From NCBI GenBank assembly GCA_017465665.1, contig JAFTVU010000098.1, forward strand, positions 1 to 63,132: a DNA stretch of 63,132 nucleotides. The letters are read 5' to 3'. Numbering within the stretch: the first letter of the stretch is position 1; each line of letters opens with the position of its first letter. The position numbers were made by a program, and so were the translations under genes. This DNA comes from Oscillospiraceae bacterium (GTDB lineage Bacteria > Bacillota > Clostridia > Oscillospirales > Ruminococcaceae). Below the pieces are notes generated by a model that worked only from the letters and a program-made list of their open reading frames with translations, searched no databases and was not told where the DNA came from. This document shows positions 18,877 through 26,750 of this stretch, piece after piece.

Positions 18877-20917
18877 CCGCTGTCACCGCCTGCTGCTCAG
18901 GCTGGGCGGTCTGATCTACCATCTGAAATCCCACTATCGCCTTGAACATATCTCCGTCAAGCTCGATATCGAATGTTCCGCCACAGGCAAGCGTAAAGCC
19001 CTGCGCGATGGAAAGTCCCAGACCTGCGCCCTCGGTGCTGCGTGCCTTATCGCCACGGGTGAAGCGTTCAAGTATCTCCTCCTTGGTGAAGTTCATCTCA
19101 TAGGAGGCAATGTTCTTGATGATGATATATGCAAAATTACCGTGCTTTTCAAGGGAGTAATATATGCGAGTGCCACGGAGGGAATATTTCAGCGCATTGT
19201 CCAGCAGGTTCTGGATGACTCTGTACAGGCGCTTTCCGTCGCTGATAACGGTAACGGGCGGCTCGCATATATTCACCTTTATATCAAGACCCGACGCGGA
19301 GATCTTATCCTCCATCTCGCCGAGGGTCTGGTAGGAAAGACGGGTGAGATCAAGCGGCTCGCGCTCTACGGTTATCTCGCCGCTTGTGGTCTTTGCAAGC
19401 TCGAACACATCCGAAACGATGTTCTTCAGGCGCTCGGACTTTCTCTGCAGGATGCCGACGTACTCTGCCGCGTCACCTGTAAGCTCCTCCTTGGAGAGCA
19501 GCTCGATATAGCCGATGATAGAGGTCAGCGGAGTTTTCAGATCATGCGATACATTGGTGACAAGCTCCATCTTGGTGCGCTCTGCCTTTACAGTCTCCTC
19601 AAGACCTCTGCGGTACTGCTCGGAGATGGCTGAGAGCATCTCGGAGGACTCGGTAAAGGGTGAGTTCTTGCTGAGCTTCGGCTTGTAGGAATAGTTGCCG
19701 TAATACGCCTCGCGTATCTGATGCTCAAGCTTTGCTTCATCGCGCAGGATGATAAATCTGCCATAAACGAACGGGATGAGCAGTATAATTTCGATAATTA
19801 CAAGTAAAGCTGTTTCAACGAAAGCCAAGAACAAAAGGAAATTAACCACTGTAGCGATAATGAATATGCAATCAAGTATGATGAGCCTCTTGCCTACTGT
19901 TCCCTTATAGAACTCGCCTGTGAACACCTCTGCGATGAAGCGAGGGAATCTCGCCGCCTGCTTCAGGAGCGCAAGGAGCTGCTTGCCCAGCCACTTCAGC
20001 AGCTTGAGTGCATAATATACAGCAAGTCCTACGATGCTTCCGCGGTATGCCTTGCCGTTCTTCATGCGTACTGCGATGGATATTGCATGATACAGCAGGA
20101 ACAGCATGGTAAGCGCCATCACAAAGCCGCCTACAGCCATTATAACGATACGTCCGTTGTGGCTGTGTGTAAGTGCGCTCATGCCTGCATCGTTGAATAT
20201 GATGAAGCCCATCCATACAGCGGTGCATATCGCTCCGATAAGGGATATCTCAAACGGCAGACGCAGGAACTTCGGGAAAGTGACGTTTCCCTCGCCGTCC
20301 TCGCCGCTTACCTCCCACAGCATGAAAAGCAGCACAAAGCCGAGAACTATCAGCACAATCTCGGAGATGAGCACTATCTGCATGTTGCGGCGTGTCTGAT
20401 ACCACCATGCGGAGCCGCTGTCATACTGAGCCTGCGAATAGCCTATGGTTATGTGTTCATCATCCGACTTGTAGATATTCAGATAAAAACGTGAACGTGA
20501 CGCAAGACCGTTCGGCAGGCTGCCGTTATATCTTGACACACCGCTCTCGTCAACCGTGAAGATGATATCCGCATTTTTATTATTCGTCATAACATTGCCG
20601 CGGTAGTGGAATTTCACATAATACGGCAGGTCGTCTATCCTGTCCTGAAGCTCTTCCATCTCACGCAGGTTATAAGCTTCCGTGATGACAGATTCCGCTC
20701 TGATATAATCGGATGTCACCTTATCGGCGAAGCAGTCCGATTCGTAGTAGTTATCCGCAAGAAGTGCGTCCATTATGTAGATATTGCCGTCCATGTAGCC
20801 GAAAGCAGGCAGATATGCCGCTATCGCTCCCACTGCGGCGAAGCACGCAACGTACAGTAGTACCAGCAGCACCTTTACACCGCGGCTTCTGCTAAATTTT
20901 TTCGATCTTGTAGCCAA
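18869..20917 (-). CDS. Sensor histidine kinase with a multi-span sensor region
   Basis: The 682-residue kinase has an N-terminal span (about 14-38), an extracytoplasmic region of about 145 residues, and then several more membrane helices (about 180-380). The HisKA box follows with SHDLKTPLTS (phospho-accepting His near residue 456), then an N box (QNLLDNALKYS) and the G box GAGLGLSIA. It should autophosphorylate and signal to the response regulator gene just upstream. The proposed start is TTG 20917, inside the last codons of the regulator gene (26-bp overlap); there is no better ATG nearby. Stimulus unknown. Confidence 0.9.
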   Translation of the reverse strand: MATRSKKFSRSRGVKVLLVLLYVACFAAVGAIAAYLPAFGYMDGNIYIMDALLADNYYESDCFADKVTSDYIRAESVITEAYNLREMEELQDRIDDLPYYVKFHYRGNVMTNNKNADIIFTVDESGVSRYNGSLPNGLASRSRFYLNIYKSDDEHITIGYSQAQYDSGSAWWYQTRRNMQIVLISEIVLIVLGFVLLFMLWEVSGEDGEGNVTFPKFLRLPFEISLIGAICTAVWMGFIIFNDAGMSALTHSHNGRIVIMAVGGFVMALTMLFLLYHAISIAVRMKNGKAYRGSIVGLAVYYALKLLKWLGKQLLALLKQAARFPRFIAEVFTGEFYKGTVGKRLIILDCIFIIATVVNFLLFLAFVETALLVIIEIILLIPFVYGRFIILRDEAKLEHQIREAYYGNYSYKPKLSKNSPFTESSEMLSAISEQYRRGLEETVKAERTKMELVTNVSHDLKTPLTSIIGYIELLSKEELTGDAAEYVGILQRKSERLKNIVSDVFELAKTTSGEITVEREPLDLTRLSYQTLGEMEDKISASGLDIKVNICEPPVTVISDGKRLYRVIQNLLDNALKYSLRGTRIYYSLEKHGNFAYIIIKNIASYEMNFTKEEILERFTRGDKARSTEGAGLGLSIAQGFTLACGGTFDIELDGDMFKAIVGFQMVDQTAQPEQQAVTADE

Positions 20918-21593
20918 CGCCCCACACCACCTTTAAATATTTTGGTTCCCTAGGATTGATCTCTATTTTTTCACGGATACGGCGGATATGCACCATCACT
21001 GTGTTCTCAACTGCGTATGCCGTTTCGTGCCAGACCTTTTCGTATATCTGCTCTGCCGAGAATACTCTGCCTGCATTGGACATCAGCAGCTCTAAGATGC
21101 TGTATTCCTTTGCGGTGAGCTTCACAGGCTCGCCCTCCACAAGCACTGAACGCTCGCTCGTTTTCAGCGTAAGACCGCCGATGCAGATATCGCTGCCCAG
21201 CATCCTGCTGGAATAATCCCCAAGCGACATGTATCTGCGCAGCTGTGATTTCACGCGCGCTATCAGTTCGGGCGGAGAGAACGGCTTTGTTATGTAATCG
21301 TCCGCACCCACTGAAAGTCCGAGAATCTTATCGCTCTCCTCCGTTTTTGCGGAAAGCATGATTATCGGGATGTTACGCTCATCGCGTATCTTAATCGTGG
21401 CGGAGATACCGTCCATTTCGGGCATCATGATATCGAGGATGATGAGGTGTATCTCCTCATCGGTGAGCCTCTCAACAGCCTCCGCGCCGTTGTAAGCGCA
21501 TACGGTATCTATGCCCTCCAGCTTCAGCAGCTTTGATATCGCTGACACTATCTCCCTGTCGTCGTCAACGACAAGTACCTTTTGCTGAGACAT
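20892..21593 (-). CDS. OmpR/PhoB-family response regulator
   Basis: The 233-residue protein has a receiver domain with the acidic pocket VVDDD, phospho-acceptor Asp54 in IILDIMMPEMDG, the conserved Thr/Ser in MLSAKTE and Lys in TKPFSP, followed by a winged-helix DNA-binding domain ending VVWGVGYKIE. It is the first gene of the operon with the kinase and two membrane proteins. The upstream region shared with pdaA holds three direct repeats of ATTTCTTA, which are candidate binding sites for it. Confidence 0.95.
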   Translation of the reverse strand: MSQQKVLVVDDDREIVSAISKLLKLEGIDTVCAYNGAEAVERLTDEEIHLIILDIMMPEMDGISATIKIRDERNIPIIMLSAKTEESDKILGLSVGADDYITKPFSPPELIARVKSQLRRYMSLGDYSSRMLGSDICIGGLTLKTSERSVLVEGEPVKLTAKEYSILELLMSNAGRVFSAEQIYEKVWHETAYAVENTVMVHIRRIREKIEINPREPKYLKVVWGVGYKIEKI

Positions 21594-21635
21594 TTATTTT
21601 CCCCCTTTTTCTTGTATAACATGATTTTAGCATGG

Positions 21636-21677
21636 ATTTCTTATAAAAAATCCGACAAATTTCTTACAAATTTCTTA
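21636..21677. promoter_or_regulatory. Three direct repeats between the response regulator gene and pdaA
   Basis: ATTTCTTA occurs at 21636-21643, 21659-21666 and 21670-21677. The start-to-start distances are 23 and 11 bp, about two and one helical turns. Direct repeats on one helix face are typical of OmpR-family regulator sites. The tract lies between divergent genes, so it could control both. Confidence 0.55.
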
Positions 21678-21743
21678 ACGAATAGCCGCAATAAAAAAAG
21701 CTACAATAACATCGATACCACGGCAAAATGGAGATGAACAAAT

Positions 21744-22499
21744 ATGAAAGAACTATTCGCCGCTTCGCTGGTGCTTTGCTCAGCCGCAGCGGCTACGGAA
21801 TATGATTACCTCTATGACTACAGCGATGAGAAGATAGCCTACGGAATGGGTGTGGATACAGATTCCGCAAACCGTCCGCTGGGCGCTATATCGGCGCAGG
21901 CACAGTACGGCGACAAGGGCGCGCTGTTTATCGGAGAGGAAAGCGAAAAGCGACTGTGGCTCACCTTTGACGAGGGCTACGAGAACGGATTTACTCCGCA
22001 GATACTGGATACCCTCAGGGATAAAGACGTAAAGGCGGTGTTTTTTGTCACATACGATTACTGTGTGAAAAATCCTGAGCTGATACGCCGCATGATAGAC
22101 GAGGGGCATACTATAGGAAATCACACATGGAGCCATCCGTCACTGGCGGAATGCTCGCCTGATGAGCTGTATTCCGAGATATCGCTGCTGCACGACTATG
22201 TCAGCGATAATTTCGGATATGAGATGTACGTCATGCGTCCGCCTATGGGTGAATTTTCCGAACGTGTGCTCGCCTGTGCACAGAAGCTCGGCTACACCAC
22301 CGTTTTGTGGAGCTTTGCTTATCCCGACTGGGATGTGAACGCTCAGCCCGAAAAATCCGCCGCTTATGAGAAGATAACATCAAAGACGCACAACGGCGCT
22401 GTGTATCTGCTTCATGCAGTGTCTCAGACAAACACCGAGATACTGGGCGATGTCATCGACTACTGGAAAGAAAACGGCTACGCCATAACTCCGATGTAA
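21744..22499 (+). CDS. pdaA: PdaA-type polysaccharide deacetylase (delta-lactam-biosynthetic de-N-acetylase)
   Basis: PdaA removes acetyl groups from N-acetylmuramic acid on the way to muramic delta-lactam, the mark recognised by cortex-lytic enzymes at spore germination. The 251-residue protein has a short N-terminal signal-like segment, the catalytic TFDEGYEN (about residue 74), the metal-binding HTWSHPS and the RPPMGEFS motif, all as in PdaA rather than generic chitin deacetylases. It fits the gerA operon and sigK elsewhere in the window. It is monocistronic with a terminator. It sits divergent from a two-component operon, and its own promoter is not a clear sigma-A site. Confidence 0.87.
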   Translation: MKELFAASLVLCSAAAATEYDYLYDYSDEKIAYGMGVDTDSANRPLGAISAQAQYGDKGALFIGEESEKRLWLTFDEGYENGFTPQILDTLRDKDVKAVFFVTYDYCVKNPELIRRMIDEGHTIGNHTWSHPSLAECSPDELYSEISLLHDYVSDNFGYEMYVMRPPMGEFSERVLACAQKLGYTTVLWSFAYPDWDVNAQPEKSAAYEKITSKTHNGAVYLLHAVSQTNTEILGDVIDYWKENGYAITPM

Positions 22500-22505
22500 G
22501 CACAA

Positions 22506-22540
22506 GGGAGCATTTCAGTATGTCCGAAATGCTCCCTGTT
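22506..22540. terminator. Terminator shared by pdaA and the convergent lipoprotein gene
   Basis: GGGAGCATTTC, a nine-base loop and GAAATGCTCCC are followed by TGTTATTTATT on the plus strand. The convergent lipoprotein gene stops at 22543, directly beside the hairpin. Confidence 0.8.
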
Positions 22541-22542
22541 AT

Positions 22543-23445
22543 TTATTCTGTTTCGGAAGTATCATCGGACAGCTGCTCTGCTATCTGCGAAAATACGTTT
22601 GCCGTGCGTACAGACGGGCGCTCAAATACACTTGCTGTCACAAACAGCACTTCTGCTCCGTCTGAAACCATGCTGTACAGAGTATCATCATCGGTGATAT
22701 CGTCATAGGTAAGGCGGTCACTTGCGATGATGTACTGCGGCACTGCTTCGGAAAGCTCAAGCAGCTCTGAATAGCCATCGGCTGTGCAGAGGTTTTCACC
22801 GCTCATGGAGAGCACTGCGCTCTCAAAAGTTCCTGCACCTGCGGCAGTGAGCTTATCCGTTACATAGATGAAGCTGCCAAGCTCTGCGCTTTCTGCTGCA
22901 GAAGTCAGCGCTCTTACTGCTTTCTCACCTGCGGCTGCGCCCTGCTCTGTTCCACCGAAGACCGACGCTATATCGCTGTACAGTGCGCCGTAGGCTTCCA
23001 CCGATACAGGAGGCTGCAGGCATATCACCTGAGCACCCTCGTCATTAAGCGCATAGATATCACGCTCCGACATTCCAGAAAGCGTGAACACCACATCGGG
23101 AGAAAGTCCGTTTATCACCTCGATATCGGGGTTTTCGGAGCTGCCTACTGTCTGCAGGCTGAGCTCGGGATGATCGCAATAGTTGCTGATACCACGGAGT
23201 CTTGCGGTGTAGCCCAGCTCTGCGAGTATCTCCGTCACTGCGGGAGATAGGCTTACAACACGCTGGGGCGCTGCATCTATCGTAACTCCGCAGATATCTA
23301 CGGGGAAAACGCTTGCTTCGGCAGTTTCAACGGGAACGGAGGATACGACTATCTCCGACGGGATAGAGGATGATGATTCCTCGCCGTCCTCACAGCCCGA
23401 AAGCATAAGACAGCCTATCAATATCAAAGAAAGGTATTTTTTCAT
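22543..23445 (-). CDS. Periplasmic-binding-type lipoprotein, Fe/B12 class (BtuF/FhuD-like)
   Basis: The 300-residue protein has a lipoprotein signal ending LMLSGC (Cys18), a Ser-rich linker and a class III substrate-binding fold starting RVVSLSPAVTEILAELG, as in cobalamin or siderophore binding proteins. A Fe/B12 ABC importer would normally need permease and ATPase genes, but neither is adjacent. Instead the gene follows an AAA ATPase gene (9-bp gap) and dusB. It may work with an importer encoded elsewhere, or bind its ligand for another purpose. Confidence 0.85.
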   Translation of the reverse strand: MKKYLSLILIGCLMLSGCEDGEESSSSIPSEIVVSSVPVETAEASVFPVDICGVTIDAAPQRVVSLSPAVTEILAELGYTARLRGISNYCDHPELSLQTVGSSENPDIEVINGLSPDVVFTLSGMSERDIYALNDEGAQVICLQPPVSVEAYGALYSDIASVFGGTEQGAAAGEKAVRALTSAAESAELGSFIYVTDKLTAAGAGTFESAVLSMSGENLCTADGYSELLELSEAVPQYIIASDRLTYDDITDDDTLYSMVSDGAEVLFVTASVFERPSVRTANVFSQIAEQLSDDTSETE

Positions 23446-23454
23446 ACTGCCTCC

Positions 23455-24636
23455 TTATATCTCAAGACCGAGTTCAAGTCTGCCCTGCAGCCAGTCAACG
23501 AACTGACGGGCAATCCTGGGAGAACGTCCGCTCCTGCGGATGGCAAAGCGCTCCGCTGCGGCATAAAGCTGCTCCTCGGGAAGTTCGATATTGCGGTCTG
23601 CGGCTATCTGTCTTACGATATCCAGATATACCTCCTTATTGGGCTTGCCAAAGGTCACGAAAAGACCGAAGCGGTCTGCGAGAGACATGCTCTCGTCCAC
23701 TGCGTCTGTGGGGCTTACCTCGTCACGCAGGCGCTCGGCAGTGGTCTCCTTGATTATCTTGCGGCGGTTGGTAGTAGCATAGATAAGAATGTTTTCGGGA
23801 CGTGCGGCAAGCGAGCCCTCCAGTGCAGCCTTGAGCGCGTTGTAGCGGTCATCGTTCTCTGTGAATGTAAGATCATCGATGAAGATGATGAAATACTTGT
23901 TTCTGCCTTTCAACATGGAATAGAGCTTGGGAAGATGTTCAACATCGTTCTTTGATACCTCGATCATGCAGAGCTGCGGATATTCACGCAGGAGCGCCTT
24001 TACAGTGCTGGATTTACCTGTGCCCCTGTCGCCGTACAGCAGGACGTTCTGTGCGGGCTTGCCGTTTATAAAGCACTCCGTATTCTCAACGATCTGCCTG
24101 CGCTGTACCTCATAATTCTTGAGATCGGACAGCGTGATCGCATCTGTGTTTTCGATGGGGAGAAGCTCCGCTCCGTCAAAGGTAAAGGCTCTGTATCTCG
24201 CAAATATTCCGCTGCCGTTCTTTGCGGCAAAATCAAGGAAATAATCAGCGGTATAATCAAACGTGCCCTGCTCGTAATCGGGAAGCAGCTTTATCACATC
24301 TGCGCTGCAGCGGTCCGACATCTGCTCCTTAAGCTTTTCGGAGCTGTATTCCGCCAGACGTCTGATAACTGCAATATCGAACTCAACCGCCCTTTTCTGC
24401 TGCTCTGTCGGAGCGGCGCATTTTTCTATAAACTCATGCTTACCATAGGCAAGCATATCATGCAGATACTGCGCGAGACTCTTGTTTTCAGCCAGCAGTA
24501 TACGGCATATCCTGCTGTAGCCTGCAAGACAATTTGCTTCAAAACCGTTCGCAATACATGAAAAAGCCATAACAATGGGATCGTGCCTGATATCAAAGGC
24601 ACAGCAAGCGTTCAGCATCATATTAAGCTGTTTCAT
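23455..24636 (-). CDS. AAA ATPase of the DUF815 type
   Basis: The 393-residue protein has Walker A GDRGTGKSST near residue 205, Walker B FIIFIDDLTF and a downstream arginine-rich sensor region, followed by a lid-like C-terminus. The pattern (N-terminal helical domain of about 150 residues, then a single P-loop domain) matches the DUF815 family of uncharacterised ATPases. The gene overlaps dusB by 4 bp (ATGA), so the two are coupled, but no mechanistic link is known to me. Confidence 0.85.
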   Translation of the reverse strand: MKQLNMMLNACCAFDIRHDPIVMAFSCIANGFEANCLAGYSRICRILLAENKSLAQYLHDMLAYGKHEFIEKCAAPTEQQKRAVEFDIAVIRRLAEYSSEKLKEQMSDRCSADVIKLLPDYEQGTFDYTADYFLDFAAKNGSGIFARYRAFTFDGAELLPIENTDAITLSDLKNYEVQRRQIVENTECFINGKPAQNVLLYGDRGTGKSSTVKALLREYPQLCMIEVSKNDVEHLPKLYSMLKGRNKYFIIFIDDLTFTENDDRYNALKAALEGSLAARPENILIYATTNRRKIIKETTAERLRDEVSPTDAVDESMSLADRFGLFVTFGKPNKEVYLDIVRQIAADRNIELPEEQLYAAAERFAIRRSGRSPRIARQFVDWLQGRLELGLEI

Positions 24637-25619
24637 TTTATTCCTCCCTGAGCGGCGGAAACTTCCTCTATCATCCGCTCCAGATCATACATTGTATTTA
24701 ATGTGCCGCAGAGATTTCTGAATCTCGCTGCACCAGTCATTCCCTTGAGATACCACGAGGCATGGCGGCGTGCTTCTTTCATGCCGACTGTTTCGCCCTT
24801 ATCCTCAACGAGCAGCCCGATGTGGCGGCGCATGATGACGAGCTTTTCCTCAAAACTCGGCTCGGGACGGACGGGCTTGCCCTCGAAATAGTCCCTTATC
24901 TGCCCGAAGAGCCACGGTCTGCCATAGCTGCCTCTGCCTATCATGACGAGATCGCAGCCTGTATAGTCGTACATCTCGATACATTTTTCCACGCTGTCCA
25001 CATCGCCGTTACCTATCACGGGAATGCTTACAGCCTGCTTTACGGCACGGATGATATCCCAATCCGCCTTGCCGCTGTAAAGCTGCTCCTTTGTTCTGCC
25101 GTGGACTGCTACTGCCGCAGCGCCGTTTTCCTCTGCTATCCTTGCCATCTCAACAGCATTTACGCAGTTATCATCCCAGCCCTTGCGGATCTTTACAGTA
25201 ACAGGGATATCGGTAGCCTGCACAGCAGCCTTTACCACCTCGCCGAAGAGCTGAGGTGTTTTCATGAGCGCGCTGCCTGCTCCGCCGCCTACTATCTTGG
25301 GCATGGGACAGCCAGCGTTTATATCAATTATCTCGGGAGCGTATTTTTCGGCTATCTTTACTGCGCCTGCCATGAACTCAGGCTCAGCACCGAAAAGCTG
25401 AACTGCCATTGGGCGCTCGGTCTCCGTGACGGAAAGCAGCTCCGCAGTTTTTCTGTCGCTGTAGCACAGACCCTTGCAGCTCGCCATCTCACCCACTACA
25501 TAAGACGCGCCGTATTCCTTTGCCATCAGGCGGTAGGCTCTGTCCGCCACGCTTGCCATCGGGGCAAGAGCGGCTGTCCTTTCTATATGGACATTGCCGA
25601 TGTTTATATATTCTATCAA
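24633..25619 (-). CDS. dusB: tRNA-dihydrouridine synthase (DusB type)
   Basis: The FMN enzyme reduces uridines in the tRNA D-loop. The 328-residue protein has the TIM-barrel pattern: APMASVADRAYR at the N-terminus, INAGCPMPKIVGGGAGSALM with the catalytic Cys, VKIRKGWDD, VHGRTKEQLYSG, and IGNGDVDS near the phosphate-binding site. It is the first gene of a three-gene operon, with an AAGG-type site before an ATG-like start that reads MIEYINIGNV. Confidence 0.95.
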   Translation of the reverse strand: MIEYINIGNVHIERTAALAPMASVADRAYRLMAKEYGASYVVGEMASCKGLCYSDRKTAELLSVTETERPMAVQLFGAEPEFMAGAVKIAEKYAPEIIDINAGCPMPKIVGGGAGSALMKTPQLFGEVVKAAVQATDIPVTVKIRKGWDDNCVNAVEMARIAEENGAAAVAVHGRTKEQLYSGKADWDIIRAVKQAVSIPVIGNGDVDSVEKCIEMYDYTGCDLVMIGRGSYGRPWLFGQIRDYFEGKPVRPEPSFEEKLVIMRRHIGLLVEDKGETVGMKEARRHASWYLKGMTGAARFRNLCGTLNTMYDLERMIEEVSAAQGGIK

Positions 25620-25665
25620 GGTGGTTTCCTTTCATTTTATCATATCACATAGTTATCTATTTTAT

Positions 25666-25694
25666 ATTTTACCACAAAATCTCACAGTGTTCAA
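25666..25694 (-). promoter_or_regulatory. Sigma-A promoter of the dusB operon
   Basis: TTGAAC (25689-25694), 17 bp, TAAAAT (25666-25671) on the minus strand, about 45 bp before the dusB start. Confidence 0.65.
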
Positions 25695-25747
25695 GCGTTT
25701 TTTGATTTTATATTAAAATAGCTTCAAATTATAATTTCACCCGTATA

Positions 25748-25776
25748 TTGTAATTTCTACGCAAATATGCTATAAT
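25748..25776 (+). promoter_or_regulatory. Sigma-A promoter of the HGSNAT-like gene
   Basis: TTGTAA (25748-25753), 17 bp, perfect TATAAT (25771-25776), about 40 bp before the ATG. It is back-to-back with the dusB promoter. Confidence 0.75.
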
Positions 25777-25818
25777 AAGATTTTAGATGTACTTTTTTTA
25801 ATACGATCGGAGGAAGCT

Positions 25819-26586
25819 ATGGCTAAATCTTCAAATACAGGCTACAACGAAAATGCACACTCCACCCGTGTAGGTCTCTTTGATGAGATACGCGGCTTTG
25901 CGATACTCTGCATGGTGATATACCACGCAATGTATGACCTGAAATTTCTGCATGGCATAGATGTACCCATTTTCTTTGAGGGCTGGTTCGATATCATCCG
26001 TGATATCTTCGCAGGTGCGTTCATGTTCATTTCGGGTACTGTGTGCCGTTACTCCTCAAGCAATCTCAAACGAGGTGTACAGTGCTTCTTCATCGGCATG
26101 ATAATGACTTTCGTGCTGCCCTTCTTCACAAACGGCACGATACTTTTCGGCATACTCCATTTCATGGGCGTCTGCATGATGCTTTATGGTCTGGGTGAAA
26201 AGCTGCTGGATAAGCTGCCTGCGCTGGTCGGTATCATAATCTGTGTGTTCCTGTATATCTTCACAATGAACATCACAAACGGCTATATCGGTATCGGCGG
26301 CATTGCTATCATCGATATTCCCCAGATCGCTTATGATGTGGGTATCCTGTTCCCTCTCGGAATGCACAATGCATATTTCTACTCCTCGGATTACTTCCCC
26401 CTGCTGCCCTGGATGTTCGTGTTCTTTGCAGGCAGCTACTTCGGCGTCTATGCGAAAAAGGGACAGCTCCCCAAGTGGTGCTACAACACACATATCAAGT
26501 GGCTTGCAACAGTCGGCAAGTATACCATCTGGATCTATATCCTGCACCAGCCTGTCCTTTATTTGCTGTTTAACCTGATCTTCTGA
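25819..26586 (+). CDS. HGSNAT-domain (DUF1624-like) membrane acyltransferase-like protein
   Basis: The 255-residue protein has about seven hydrophobic helices. Its first segment, RGFAILCMVIYHAMYDL, carries the conserved Arg and His of the heparan-alpha-glucosaminide N-acetyltransferase / acyltransferase-3-like membrane family. Members transfer acetyl groups from cytosolic donors to sugars across the membrane, but substrate and activity here are unknown. It is monocistronic, with a GGAGG site 7 nt before ATG. The C-terminal IWIYILHQPVLYLL helix is typical of the family. Confidence 0.8.
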   Translation: MAKSSNTGYNENAHSTRVGLFDEIRGFAILCMVIYHAMYDLKFLHGIDVPIFFEGWFDIIRDIFAGAFMFISGTVCRYSSSNLKRGVQCFFIGMIMTFVLPFFTNGTILFGILHFMGVCMMLYGLGEKLLDKLPALVGIIICVFLYIFTMNITNGYIGIGGIAIIDIPQIAYDVGILFPLGMHNAYFYSSDYFPLLPWMFVFFAGSYFGVYAKKGQLPKWCYNTHIKWLATVGKYTIWIYILHQPVLYLLFNLIF

Positions 26587-26618
26587 TAAAAGGTAATAAA
26601 AATGGCTCAATAAAACAC

Positions 26619-26647
26619 TTGAAAAAATCTCTGAAATGATATATAAT
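26619..26647 (+). promoter_or_regulatory. Sigma-A promoter of lon
   Basis: TTGAAA (26619-26624), 17 bp, TATAAT (26642-26647). The leader of about 95 nt carries hairpins ACGGGT/ACCCGT (about 26665-26684) and GGGC/GCCC (about 26704-26717). I see no CIRCE or CtsR operator. Confidence 0.75.
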
Positions 26648-26750
26648 AGTATTTGCGTTTATTATACGGGTGTGTAATTACCCGTACCGCTATGACAGAC
26701 AATGGGCATTTCCGCCCGAACAGATAGATAACCCCTAGGAAAGGATGATA

